From assembly GCF_000283155.1 (NCBI RefSeq), contig NW_004454159.1, positions 20,035,253-20,099,252 on the forward strand: a DNA stretch of 64,000 bases, written 5' to 3'. The notes beneath the pieces are model-generated. The model saw only the letters and a program-made list of their open reading frames with translations. It ran no database searches and was not told where the DNA came from. Positions within the stretch are counted from its first letter, which is position 1. Each line of letters begins with the position of its first letter. Shown here piece by piece: positions 33,800 through 44,990 of this stretch. The translations under genes and the position numbers were made by a program. This DNA comes from Ceratotherium simum simum. Lineage: Eukaryota; Chordata; Mammalia; Perissodactyla; Rhinocerotidae.

Positions 33800-34060
33800 T
33801 TTCTTCCCTTATAAGGGTTTTGAGCTTGGGAGCAGAATGATACAATATACATTTTATATTGGCTGCTGTGGGAGATGGGGCCAGGATTTATTGGAGATCA
33901 GTTAGGAAAGCTCTGGCAGTCTACAAAGAGATTATGGTGGCTTGGAGTAGATGGGTATCTGTGGAGACAGGAGGAGTGCTCTTTGTAGAATATTTTAAAA
34001 GTGAGGCCAGCAGAGAATTTCTGCTAAACCCAGCAAGAATAGGAAATAACTTTGAAAACA
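33800..34060 (-). mobile_element. L2-linked sequence resuming after the LTR
   Basis: AAGGGTTTTGAGC, then TTGGCTGCTGTGGGAGATGG, GATCAGTTAGGAAAGCTCTG, ATTATGGTGGCTTGGAGTAG and GAGGCCAGCAGAGAATTT continue the same old element that was followed up to ~33250. This is the order I expect in that repeat, so the LTR is an insertion. Confidence 0.6.
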
Positions 34061-34664
34061 TGCACACAGTCCATTTTTTACTCTTCAAAAACTTTTCCTA
34101 ATTCAAAGACACGAATTTGTCAAAACACAAAAGTGTTCCCAGAGGATTGTTTTTATCATCTCCTGTGAAGCGTGTAGAAAGACAACCTGTTGTTTGTGCC
34201 AGTCTGTTATCAAGCCTGTAACGGGTGCTTGTTGGCAAACAAGAGAATCTTACTTTGACTGAGTTAAGCAGGAAAAGGAAAAATGGAAAGAATATCATTA
34301 ACTTATGGAATCCATGGAAGAGTTGGAACAAGATTTTTTAAGCTGACAGGGAAAAGAAGTTTCCTAGATTTTTTGGTTGGAGATAAACATGAGAATAAGA
34401 GTTTTTTTATATAAAACATGAAAAAAGAATAAAAAATAGCTAAATGAATACAAGACGTAAAAATAAGAAGTATGCTTGTGCAGTTATAGATCAAATGAGA
34501 ATTATGGTTATGCCAGGAGTCACACATTTTTATCAAGAACTGTGATCAGCATGCAGTTATAGAAAATGTATGCTCTGTGGCTCTGGTTTAAAGGTTTATT
34601 ATCTGCAGGGAGAGCTTTTCCTTATAGGAATGACAATAAAACTCTAAACTGGGGGACTCTAGTT
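34061..34664. other. No recognised feature
   Basis: AT-rich non-coding DNA; nothing assigned. Confidence 0.5.
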
Positions 34665-34862
34665 GGATCATTTTGTTCATTCATCAAATTCCTCTGGGGA
34701 ATTTTTGTTAACATTTTTATTAAAAACACAAATTTCCAGATCACAATGCAAAATGTTCCAACTCAATACATTTGAGCTAACACCTGGAAATCTGTACTTT
34801 ACAAGTTTACAAGGATTTTGATGATCAGCCAGTATGGGGACCCGTGAGTTAAATCACAATCT
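34665..34862. mobile_element. MER5-group-like DNA transposon remnant
   Basis: CCTCTGGGGAATTTTTGTTA, CACAAATTTCCAGATCACAA, ACACCTGGAAATCTGTACTT, TACAAGTTTACAAGGATTTT and GATGATCAGCCAG follow the order of a MER5-type interior. The termini are not clean. Confidence 0.45.
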
Positions 34863-35224
34863 AGACCTGAAATTTTTTTTTAATTCATCTGCTCAAAGAG
34901 GGGATCTGAAAATAAAGTTTTGTTTGCTTATTTGAGCTACTCATTTTATTGAGTCATAGAATGTTGGTGCTCAAAAAAGATTACTGGTCAAAAAGAAAAC
35001 AAACAGATGAGACAATGATAGCCTAAAGAGCGCCCAGTGTCCACACAAAGCTCAGTTCTCCTACACTTTGTTCACTCTGCCGCCTGCCTTCCACCTGGAC
35101 GTTGCTTGAAAAGTGTGTTTAAACATTTTTTTCACATGTAATGTGTTTTCCTTACTATATTGATGTGTATTTACATTTATACAATATCTATCTATTTTCA
35201 GAAAGTAATCAAAGCAGCATTTAA

Positions 35225-35815
35225 CAATATATATACAACAAAATAGTAAAAAAAGAAAAGAAGAAAGAAAGAAAGAAATTAGAAAACAAGACCAAAAAAG
35301 GAAGGAAGGAGTGAGGGAAAGAAAGAAGGGAGGAAGGAAGGAAGGAAGGGAGGGAGGGAGGGAGGAAGGAGGGAAGGAAAGAAGGCAAGGAAGGAAGGAA
35401 GGAAAGAAGGAGGGAAGGAAGGAAGGAAAGAAGGAGGGAAGGAAGGAAGGAGGAAGGGAAGGAAGGAAGGAAGGGAGGGAGGGAGGAAGGAGGGAAGGAA
35501 AGAAGGCAAGGAAGGAAGAAAAGAAGGAGAGGAGGAAGGAAGGAAGGGAGGGAGGAAGGAGGGAAGGAAANNNNNNNNNNNNNNNNNNNNNNNNNNNNNN
35601 NNNNNNNNNNNNNNNNNNNNNNNNNNNNNNNNNNNNNNNNNNNNNNNNNNNNNNNNNNNNNNNNNNNNNNGGGAAGGAAAGAAGGCAAGGAAGGAAGAAA
35701 AGAAGGAGAGGAGGAAGGAAGGAAGGGAGGGAGGAAGGAGGGAAGGAAAGAAGGCAAGGAAGGAAAGAAGAAAAGAAGGAGGGAAGGAAGGAAGGAAGGA
35801 AGGAAGGAAGGAATT
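35225..35815 (+). repeat. Purine-only GGAA-type array with longer-period structure
   Basis: From about 35290 to 35813 the + strand is almost entirely G and A (GGAA, GGGA, AAAG units), apart from the gap. A marker word GAAGGCAAGG occurs at 35381, 35502, 35681 and 35750, showing that longer units have been copied. Long frames of 168-227 codons on both strands are low-complexity artefacts rich in Pro/Ser/Phe/Leu or Lys/Arg/Glu/Gly. Such homopurine tracts can form triplex DNA and are hard to assemble. Confidence 0.97.
35571..35670. other. Assembly gap, 100 N
   Basis: Exactly 100 N bases lie inside the purine array; a round 100 usually means a gap of unknown size. The 79 bases before the gap (35492-35570) are identical to the 79 after it (35671-35749). 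Confidence 1.
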
Positions 35816-38800
35816 AGCAAACAAGACCAAGGAAAGGAGACCTCTGTCAATTGTAATTCATCAACTTTGCAGTGATGAAGTTTAGATTGCCTTCTGAGCT
35901 CCATGACACTCAGGGCAAAAAGAAAACTAAACTATGAGCTTCACTAAAGGTAAGTGGCATGATTTCTTTCTCATTATTTATTTTCCTTCTTGTATGAAGC
36001 CATGAATTACTCAGTCAATAATTAATGGCTTTAAGTTGTAACACTGGAGCCAACACCACATTAAACTTTTATTCCATAATGTTTAGGGCCTACAAATTTC
36101 AGAAGGAAGCTTAGAAGGCAACTAAGACTGTAGAAACAAAGTGATCTATGGCAATAAGTATGGGATATCAGATAGGTAAGGTATTCTACCAAATCTGAAC
36201 AAAATTTATTAAAGCTTTCCTAAAAGGAATTTACGTTTATCCTTGCTTCAGTTTTCATATCTAGTAGACAAGCCTAAATACTCTGAGTTTCAATTTATCT
36301 GAACCACTATTATTCAGGTTTCTTTTGACTTTTTCTCGCAGGCTTCATCTTTGCCATTTTTCAGGTATTTTACTCAAAACAATGGCGGAAAATAAAAAGA
36401 AAAGAAAAACAATTCAATCCTATGCTCATAAAAAGTACTGAGCTTCCAGTTTCCCTAGTTTGTTGTGGTTGTGGTTGCTGCTGTTGTTATGACTATCCTG
36501 TCTTTTGTGTACCTTGAATGGTTCTTACTTTTAAAAATGTTTTCCAGTGTTTCACATACTCCCCATGACTCCCCGTAGATAAAGCTTCAGTGTAATTGAA
36601 GTATTTATATGAACACTGCTGAATTCAACTTTCATTATTTAGACACACAAAGGAAGATTCCTGGCATTTCCAAGTCACAATTGTGTAATCAGATGACATA
36701 GCGTCAGTTGGTTTAAGAATACCTCCACACTCAGTAAAAAAAAATGTAAAATTGCTGTGTTCTCTATTATATGGCATTCTTCAGTGAAATTTCTTCAGTG
36801 GTAATTTCAGTAAAATTAGTTTCACTGGATTATACTTCAATTTGGACTGAATTTTTTACACTAAGCAGTCTAAAATAGTCATACCGGACTGTATTTGCTT
36901 ATTTAATTAACTTGGGAAAAAGGACCATATCTGGACAGGGAGAAAGTCAACTCATCACCATTCAAATAGGTCTAAATGCAGCCTTTTTTTTTTTTTTTTT
37001 TGCCTTTAAGTAAAGTCTTGCCCCTTGACACATCCTCATTATGAAAATAAATGTAACATTGAATAAGTTAATGTCATTCTTTTGGAATTATGACATGAAG
37101 GGGAAAAATTATTGCATGCTGGGAATTTTGGTAGGAATTGATTTACAAAAGAAGTTGCCACATTTGTTTTTATTGTGGTTAAAGCTCTAGTTTGGAAAAA
37201 GACAAAAGGGCAAGGAACTAGGGAGTTTATGGATGAATGTGGATCTAATGAAGACAGTCCATTGGTTCCACAGGCCAGGGTAAGATTCCCACAGTCCTGA
37301 ATAAACAGTTCTCAGCCTATAATTTCTAAGCCTTTGTTTCCCCACTTTGGAATTCTGACTACAGGCGTGTTACCAAGCCAACTGGGTTCACTACAAAGAT
37401 CCAGCGAAGCTCTTTTTATCACAAAGATCAAGACAACAATTGTGTGCCTACAAGAAAAGAACAACTAAAACCATCCAACAAGCATTAAAAGAACAATTCT
37501 AGAGATAGTTGCCTTTGAACTCCAATAATGGGCAACATTCAGTCCTGAGATTTGAAATTCTGAGTTAAAAGAATTCATCACCGATTGCCTTTCCTTGTAA
37601 TTGCAAGAGCTGCTGGCAGCAAGTATTTTCAGCAGCATTAATTTGGTCAAACATGATATTTTGCAGTGATGTTGAATCCCATGCAATGGCCGTATTATAA
37701 ATCTACTTTATAGACTTAGTTTTGTTTAGTATGGAGTTCATTTATGAAATAGAAGAAATCTAAATTTTGCCTTGGCTTTACCCCAAACCACAGAAAATGG
37801 AGTATTGTTTTACAAAAGCTTGTTCTGAAATATCACTTCCTGAATGTAAAAGTATGCTGTTTGTACAGATACATACCATTGACATGTACAACGCCCAGCT
37901 GAGAAAATAAAAAAGGGTAGTCGATCTGGACATTTCCCACTCTCAGCTGTGACCTGTGAACAATTTCAGTTCCATGTGGGAAAAAATAGGAATTTCCATT
38001 TTTGTGTAAACATTTCATTTTCTGATGGCATGGTAGCAATTTAAACTGAATCTGAGCAGGCATCAGTAATTCAGAATAAATATTCTATTTGAAGAACTTT
38101 GACCATTATTATTTGTGTGGGCCCTATATCCAAACCTTAGAAATAGCTTCTGGGATTCAGTCATTCTTTATCATGAAATCCATGAAAAGCTATTTGTTTT
38201 TATGTGTTTGTTGTGAGCATGCATTCTTTTTTTTTTTCTCCCCTCTGCGTAAGAAAGACTAAAGAACCAGCTATCCTGGTGTTTCATTTTGAGGAGGATT
38301 GAATGAGATTTGCATTTGACAAAAATATAATAATACCACCCCAGACCAGAGCAGCTTGTTTTTGTCCAATGTGAACATCTTGCTGCTTCTAGAAATCTTG
38401 TCAAAAACACTTTTCTTGCCAAATAGAAGAGGATGGAAGAAGGTTCAATGATAGAATGAGTGTTCTGAGGTTTCATTTTTAACTTAGATTTTAATGATCT
38501 GTTATTGACATATATCTGCATTTAAGTTCCAAACTTATGCCAGCAAATTTTATGCCAAAATCGATATGGAGACCCATTTGGGGGTGTATATATTAATTTC
38601 TTACATGAGAAACTGTAAATTTGGCAAGTAACTTCTCTTTATTTGTAAATAATCAGCTTTAGTATATTGCCTATAAGATTTCAAATTGTCATGAAAAGAA
38701 TATTTAGATTTTTCTTAGGTCTATATTTCAATACTAGTTGCTGGTAAATAACAGAAATGCATTAATTATCAGCCAACAAAGGCAATTCTTTACCAAAGGT

Positions 38801-39466
38801 AGATTGGTAAATTATTAAAGAAAAAATTCTGAAAATCTAATCTGATTTTTCCCTAGGGGTAGTATAACATATGCCCATCAAGATCTTGATGACCAACTTT
38901 TTAGAAGAAAAAGAGGAGGCCTATAAATTCCCTATTTAATTAATGATAAACAATTTGTTTATATTCTGCATAGGATAATCAGGTCCACAAAACAGCTAAT
39001 CTTATATATTTTATTAAAGAGATCTTAGACTAGGAATTGCATCTGAGTCCAACAGTCAAAGGTCCCAGAAAGACTAAGGCCAAGCAAGGGGAGAAGAGAG
39101 AAGGAAGGAGGAAAGATTTTATATGCTGGGGTACAAGAAGGGAGGCCTCTTACATACTGAGATATGTAATTTGTGACCTGCCTGCTTTTAGGTCCACAAA
39201 TAATAACATGGGGACCCTTGGCAAATGACTTGAGGTGTGAATTGCTGTAAATCAACATCTATTGCTATTATGCATATTAGGCTTTCAAAACGTAGAGAAG
39301 ATGAAGTGAAAGCAATATATGAACAATGCATACCAGGGCACTTACTCTAATTTTAGATGTTAGTAAATTTATAAAGGTTTCTTGGTGAGATTTTTGGTAC
39401 CAATAATACAAAAGAGAAAGTTTTGAATTAGTGTGTAAGTTGTTAGACACATACATATGTACATAC
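35816..39466. other. Repeat-poor AT-rich block
   Basis: Across ~3.6 kb I recognise only T-runs (36983-37001 and ~38226-38238). The part 37460-37690 is rich in homeodomain-like words (GCATTAATTTGGTCAAACA) and is free of repeats. No exon is supportable. Confidence 0.4.
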
Positions 39467-39971
39467 TGTAAAGGAGGAAAACTTGTCCGTGACCCTCTGA
39501 GGGGCCCTGGCTAGGCCTGAAAAGTAAACTGATAAAAAGAGATTAACAGGAGAAAAGCATACAAATTTATTTTATATAAGTTTTTCATGATACAGAGGCC
39601 TTCATAAGGAAATGAAGACCCAAAGAAACAGTTAAGCCTAGGTGTTTTTATACTAGGTTTGATGATGAGTAGAAAGTTGTGGAAAAATGTGATAGGACAG
39701 AAGGGTAAGAGCTAAGGGTAGTAAACTGGGGGAAACTTAGCAAGACCCGTTCACTCAGATTCCTCTCTGTGTCCCTCCATCCTCTGAGATAAGGATGTTC
39801 CTTTTCCCAGATATAGGGAGGGCACCTCTCACATGATGGTCTTATGACCTGCTTCAGGGAAGAAGAGGAGGTCAGAGTCCTTCCTGCATCTGCTGTTTCT
39901 CAGCTTCTTTCAGCTTAAAATATTCAGTATGCCAAGATGGTGTATTTTGGGGTAATGTGTTCTGAACCCCA
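39467..39971 (-). mobile_element. Solo LTR, ERV-type, copy 2 of 3 related, reverse
   Basis: Read on the - strand it starts TGGGGTTCAGAACACATTAC, CCCAAAATACACCATCTTGG, CATACTGAATATTTTAAGC. It then has a TATA-like box (TTTTTATA on + at 39645-39652) and a polyadenylation signal (TTTATT on + at ~39566-39571), and ends TCCTCCTTTACA. The start shares the 'CACCCCAAAATA…TTGGCATA…TTATTTT' signature with the LTRs at 33.3 and 48.9 kb, although the middle is different. No viral genes adjoin it. Confidence 0.58.
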
Positions 39972-40805
39972 TAGTATATATATGAATCTATATATACTAC
40001 ACAAAAACACATACAAGTACACTTAAAGCTTCTAATTTGTCTCTGAAGAATAAAAAAGAACTATGGATGCAATCGAAGTATATGGTGAGCTCTTATCTTT
40101 TTGCAACATTATCTATTTTATATATGGTTGAAAGATCCATGAACATTTGGTCTGGCTGTGCAATTCTGAGGTGTTGCCATTAAGAATATAATCTTTATGG
40201 ACCAAGGCATAATTTAAATGTCTTTAAATATAGTATTAGCACTTCCAAGTTGACTTTTGTTTCTCCAAAATTTATATGAAAACTCTTCCTTAGCACACAC
40301 TCATTACCCATCTTCTTTTGGAGTCTTTCAAAAATTAAAAGAGAAAGGGAATGCAGCTTAATCCCTTTGTTTCTCTTATGGAGAAACATTTCTAATACCC
40401 AAAGTAGAAATCTTATGAGAGGAAAAAAATCTTACTTTGGATTTCCATCTCTAATGTAAAACTATGGTATGCCCCCAGCTGAACCAGAGAGTTAACCTAG
40501 AGTTCCATTCAGTTACAGATGGACTCTATCTTCTCTTTTCATTTTGCACTAGTGAACAGCCATTAATGGGGGCGATGACCATTGCTGTCTTCTGACAAGA
40601 GCAGCCATATGCAGTTCTTCATTCCCAATTCACTGTGGCCCATGCCGTCTTGGTCACAGCTTCCGGAACTGTGATCTGGGCCTGAACCAAGGCAGCCATC
40701 TTCACATGTCCAGTAGTCTTGGTGTCAGACCAGCTCATGAAATCAAGCTAGTAGATAATCAACAAGGAAGAAGCAGAGATGGAAGATCTAAGTGTTGGTC
40801 ACTGT
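39972..40805. other. Mostly unassigned, possible old repeat at 40440-40740
   Basis: The left half is AT-rich and unassigned. The part 40440-40740 has higher GC and wording (GAACAGCCATTAATGGGG, CAAGGCAGCCATCTTCACAT) suggestive of an old LTR or MER element, but I cannot name it. Confidence 0.35.
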
Positions 40806-40809
40806 TTTT

Positions 40810-40990
40810 CATGCTTTAAATATATTATTTCCACTCCTCACAAGACCCTGCCTAGTAAATATAATTATCTCCATTTTACAGATTGAAAAACTGACAAGTA
40901 CAAAGATTTAAGTGACCTTCCCATCATCATATACCTACGGAAGGACTGAGCAGGGATTCACACCAAGCTCTGTCTGACTCCACAGCTGCC
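40810..40990 (-). mobile_element. MIR SINE, reverse
   Basis: On the + strand: TATTTCCACTCCTCACAAGA, CTCCATTTTACAGATTGAAA, AACTGACAAGTACAAAG, GTGACCTTCCCATCATCA, GGGATTCACACCAAGCTCTG. This is the full MIR order in reverse. Confidence 0.83.
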
Positions 40991-41104
40991 CAGCTAGTTT
41001 TTTAACAATGCTGTTAAAGATTATTAGTCGTAAGTAGATTATTATCTGTAAGAGGAAAAAAATCCAGCAGCTCTCTGGTCCATTGCTAGAATGGAAAATT
41101 CTTA

Positions 41105-41215
41105 AGATTCTCAACAATCAAGGATTGCGTCTCATTTATCTCTGCATCCCTCGTGGAGACTAGCTCGGTGTTAGCATAGGAGGTGTTCAAGAAATAATAA
41201 TTAAATGGATCATGC
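41105..41215 (+). mobile_element. L2 3' tail
   Basis: GGATTGCGTCTCATTTATCT, CTGCATCCCTCGTGGAGACT, AGCTCGGTGTTAGCATAGGA and GGTGTTCAAGAAATAATAAT, TAAATGGA match the L2 end (GTGTCTCATTTATCTCTGTA … CAATAAATG). Confidence 0.72.
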
Positions 41216-41929
41216 ATAAATTGGAATATATTTTTCCAGATTGTTTTAGTTAGAAATGACATTAAAACAGTACTTTTATGTAAATATAAGATACATTAAA
41301 ATTTTTGATTATGCTAGACATTGTATAACGATGTAACAGAAATCATCATTGTCCCCTAATTTATTACTTTATTAAGAGTTAAACAAATCCTGGGTCAATT
41401 GCACTCTTAAAATGGCTTTGACCTTGGTTCATCTCTGAAACTCAATTTGGAAGTAACATTTTAAGATTATAAACAACATCTGGAAAAAAATAGATCTTAT
41501 CATATGTCTGATCATTTAAGACTCAAACATCAGCATAAGAAATCTGTAAATGAGACATCAAAGTCAGTGGATATGCTAATGAGTATTTTACATGTTTGCC
41601 AAAATAAAACAAAATCTCATAATAAGAAAACTATATGTGACACATTACTTAAGCATTTTCTTAAGTTTCTCTAACCAAGGCACTTGTTCTTCATAGTAGA
41701 AATCAAGAGATAAACACTGTTAATGTCAAATTATGTAAAATATTTTTATACTAAAGCAAATAAATCTATTATAGATGAAAAAGGCAAAATATGTATTCAC
41801 TTTTAAGAATAAAAGAGGAGACCTCAATAACGTTGTTCTCTAATATGTGCATGTGGGTTTCCCCTAGTTCTTCCCTTACCTACTGCGAAGGATAGTGATG
41901 AAAACATTTGCGAGAAACTACTGTATATT
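41216..41929. other. No recognised feature
   Basis: AT-rich DNA with no assigned repeat or gene. Confidence 0.5.
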
Positions 41930-42025
41930 GTCTCCTTTTATCTTTAGGAGAGCCCTCTGATGTATTTGTGGCCATGCCCGATTTACAGTTAAGTAAAGAA
42001 GCACTGAGAAGTTAATTTGCTCCAC
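41930..42025 (-). mobile_element. MIR fragment, reverse
   Basis: GAGAGCCCTCTGATGTATTT, GATTTACAGTTAAGTAAAG, CACTGAGAAGTTAATTTGCT fit the middle of MIR in reverse. It is short. Confidence 0.5.
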
Positions 42026-42327
42026 TGTGGTGGAGAAGAGTTTTAAAGAACATTCTCATTTCCCAAAAGGATTCCTTCCCACCTTTGGTAAACTTAACTA
42101 TTCACAGCACTTTCTCAATATCCTATGTCAGATTTAAGAGTTCTCTGGAAAAAATACATGTGAATATGGATTGCTGTATATTAAGTGTATAAAATAGGTA
42201 TATAAAGTACATTTATGTTCACTCTTAACCTACTTTCTATTAACAACTATCCTACTAATCAGCATTCTTCCTTCTATCTATAAAATATGACAAACTGACT
42301 TTCTGTAAAGTATGATGAAAATCTATA

Positions 42328-42503
42328 ACAATGGTTCTCAAAGAGTAATCCATCAACCAGCATCATCAGCATCACCTGTTAGAAATGCAAATCATCAGGC
42401 CCCATCCCAGATCTAAATCCAAACTCTGGGGATGGGGCTCAGCAATCTTGGTTTTAACAAGTCCTCCAAGTGGTTCAGATGCCAGCATTTGAGAACCACT
42501 TAT
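42328..42503 (-). mobile_element. MER5A hAT-Charlie DNA transposon
   Basis: Both terminal inverted repeats are visible: CAATGGTTCTCAAAGAG on the left and GCATTTGAGAACCACTTAT on the right. The interior matches MER5A: CATCAGCATCACCTGTTAGA, AATGCAAATCATCAGGCCCC, CTCTGGGGATGGGGCTCAGC, TTTTAACAAGTCCTCCAAGT. It is essentially full length and encodes nothing. Confidence 0.88.
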
Positions 42504-43024
42504 CTGGAGTGATTCTACTTGCACATTGCTTCTCAATTGTCTATAAACTCTTACTCTATTTGAAAGAAACAAAAACCGGAAACTACAGACCATGCTATTA
42601 TGAGTATGTAGAAGAAAAACCACACAGAATTTCCCAGTTGGTGGAAACACTCTTATCCCTTCATAAAGAATTGCTAAAATGATGTCTAAAGTCTATATGT
42701 ATCATTTTTCATGTATTTCTACCTTGGCAACTTTTTGATTAACTAACCTATTGTTAGGGTTGGTCCCAAGTGTGTTCTAGCTCCCTCTTTAAAAAAAGCT
42801 GAGATAGATGATAGACAGATAGATAAATGATACATAGATAGATAGATGATAGATAGATAAACTTGATATATATGTATGAAGTAAGGATATAAGCATAGCT
42901 TTGCAAATCCCTTAAGACACACAGAGAGGGCATTAGCTTTTTAAAGTGCCTATATTTAAAAGATAGCTTGGGAAGTGAAATAAAGGAATATGATGTTGAA
43001 AACTAAGAAAGCACTATCTGTCAA
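42504..43024. other. Mostly unassigned, with a GATA array
   Basis: A GATA-type microsatellite with GATG and GATAC interruptions occupies ~42802-42860. The flanks are AT-rich and unassigned. Confidence 0.5.
42802..42860 (+). repeat. GATA microsatellite
   Basis: Units of GATA, GATG, GACA and AATGATAC alternate over ~60 bases. It is the third GATA-type array in this window. Confidence 0.92.
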
Positions 43025-43570
43025 TTCAGGGGTCTTGGAGCACAGAGAAGCTGGGAGAGCGTCCCCATGACCTATGCAGAGACAGGAGCCCCACCTGAGC
43101 AGAAGACGTAGCATGTAGACCTTAATCTTTAGACCAATCTCCTGGCTATTAATATCTCAAATCAGGGCTATACCTAACTGAATAAAGAAAATCTTTGAAT
43201 AGGCCACCCCAGATGAGAACTGCTGCGTGGACACTTCCACCTGAGGGAACTGTAAGGATTGTCTAAACTGGCTTGGACCAGCCTGCCAACCATGTGAGAT
43301 TCCTTCTTTCACCAATGCCTAGTGAGACAACACCATGACTCCCCATCACCAGCTCCCTCCCTTCTCTATATCTGCAAGATAAACAGAGGAGATACGGGAT
43401 TGCCCCCTAGAGAAATCACAGGCCTGCCTCTCTCTGTCTCTCTTTCTCAATCTCTCTCTCTCTCTGTCTCCTGTGATCTTTACCTGCCTTAGGGCCAAGA
43501 CCACCTGCTATGGAGAAAACTTGAGCTCTTTGACTGATGGATTGAAATCTTCTTCTACAGCAAGTGAATA
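43025..43570. mobile_element. Unclassified LTR-like block
   Basis: A GC-richer island with a CT-rich run at ~43432-43473 and a sharp change of composition at both sides. It looks like a solo LTR, perhaps perissodactyl-specific, but I found neither a convincing TG…CA border nor a target-site duplication. Confidence 0.28.
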
Positions 43571-44422
43571 TGCAACCTAGTAATCCAGAATTCAGTATAT
43601 TCTCTACAACACTTACATTTTAACATACAGTGAAGTCAACAGAACAAATGAAAAACAACAAGAAGAATTTTTCTTCAAGGGATTGCAGAATCTCTCCAGA
43701 ATGAAATCCAGAAAGAAGATTTCCACTGAGGGTTATGGGGGAGGGGAGTAGGGCAGGAGGGAGGATGAGAGTAATATTGCCAAATGGCTAGTAGTTAAAA
43801 GCTCTCTGCCTTTGGGCTTTTTTATCTTAACTGCATTGCCTTCAAAAGAACTCTGAGTGATTACACATTATTGCCTCAAAGATATCCTAACATTATTTAG
43901 TAGTTGGTTTTAGAGCAATGCAAGAGAAAACTGTTTCTGTTAGTACCGAGTGATAGCTCAACACTATTTAACTGGGCTTTAGGGAACAAAGCCTTCTGAT
44001 TACCCAGGTGTCAATCTCTCCTTCTCAAGTCTGGCTTCCTATGTTGCTTTCACTCCTTCCCTTGCACTATAAGAAGCAGAAAAATACTTTGAATGTGAAT
44101 TTGAAGTGTGAAAATTATATCCTCCAGGATATAATTTGGTTTAAGTTGGGCAGTTGATCACAGATCTAGGATTTGGCAATTTTCCTCTTTCCAGACTCGC
44201 TGCATATTTGAACAGGGGTGGGAAGAGAGCATCAATGTCACCTTGTTGGTTTCGACTTAGCTTTGCCTTGTGAGTGGATAGAAAGTGGTATTTTTCGGCA
44301 GAAAATGACCTCAAAGAGAAAATGAACTGCTGTGAGGGTTATGACAAGGAGGAAGACATGAAAGGGTCTAAGAAGCAAAATACAGTTTTATGAGGAGAAT
44401 CATATGCTGCATTTGTGTCATC
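43571..44422. other. No recognised repeat; contains a G-rich motif
   Basis: Unassigned apart from the potential G-quadruplex motif at 43730-43761. Confidence 0.45.
43730..43761 (+). other. Potential G-quadruplex motif
   Basis: Five runs of three or more G (43730, 43737, 43743, 43751, 43759) are separated by loops of 4, 1, 4 and 5 bases. This satisfies the usual G3+N1-7 pattern. Formation in cells is not shown. Confidence 0.65.
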
Positions 44423-44437
44423 AAATCTCGAGATTCA

Positions 44438-44975
44438 ATAACCAAAAGAATTGAAGGCAAAGACTCGGATATTTACACTCCCATGTTTACAGCAGCATTA
44501 TTCACAATAGGCCAATGGTGGAGACAACCCAAATGTCCATCAACAGGCAAGTGGATAAGCAAAATGCATATATGCATACACTGGGATATTATTCAGCCTT
44601 TAAAAGGAGTGAAATTCTGATGCTACAAAGATGAGCCTTAAAGACATTATGGTTACACTAAGTGAAATAAGCGAGTCACAAAAGGACCAATATTGTATGA
44701 TTCCACTTATGTGACATACCTAGAGTAGTCAAAGTCATAGAGACAGAAAGTAGGACAGTGGTTACCAGAGGTTGGGGTCAGGGAGGAATGGGGAGTTATT
44801 GTTTAATGAGTACAGAGTTTCAGTTTGAGATGAGGGAAAAGCTTTCTCTGGAAATGGATAGTGGTGATGGTTGCTCTACATTGTGAATGTACTTAATGTC
44901 ACTGAATTGTACACCTAAAAATGGTTAAAGTGGTAAATTTTATTGTTATATATATTTTACCACAATGAAAAAACT
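44438..44975 (+). mobile_element. L1 3' UTR, 5'-truncated
   Basis: The L1MA/MB-type 3' end is complete in order: GCAGCATTATTCACAATAGG, CCCAAATGTCCATCAACAGG, AAGTGAAATAAGCGAGTCAC, CACAAAAGGACCAATATTGT, GTTGTACACCTAAAAATGG-like end and TTTTACCACAATGAAAAAAC. A 15-bp target-site duplication with one mismatch flanks it: AAATCTCGAGATTCA (44423-44437) and AAATCTTGAGATTCA (44976-44990). The 76-codon frame at 44390-44620 lies inside the L1 and is not a gene. Confidence 0.92.
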
Positions 44976-44990
44976 AAATCTTGAGATTCA

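Noticed and set aside
35221..35904. Open frames of 168, 183 and 227 codons on both strands
   Set aside because: They are translations of a GGAA-type array that runs through the N gap; stop codons are rare in such sequence by composition.
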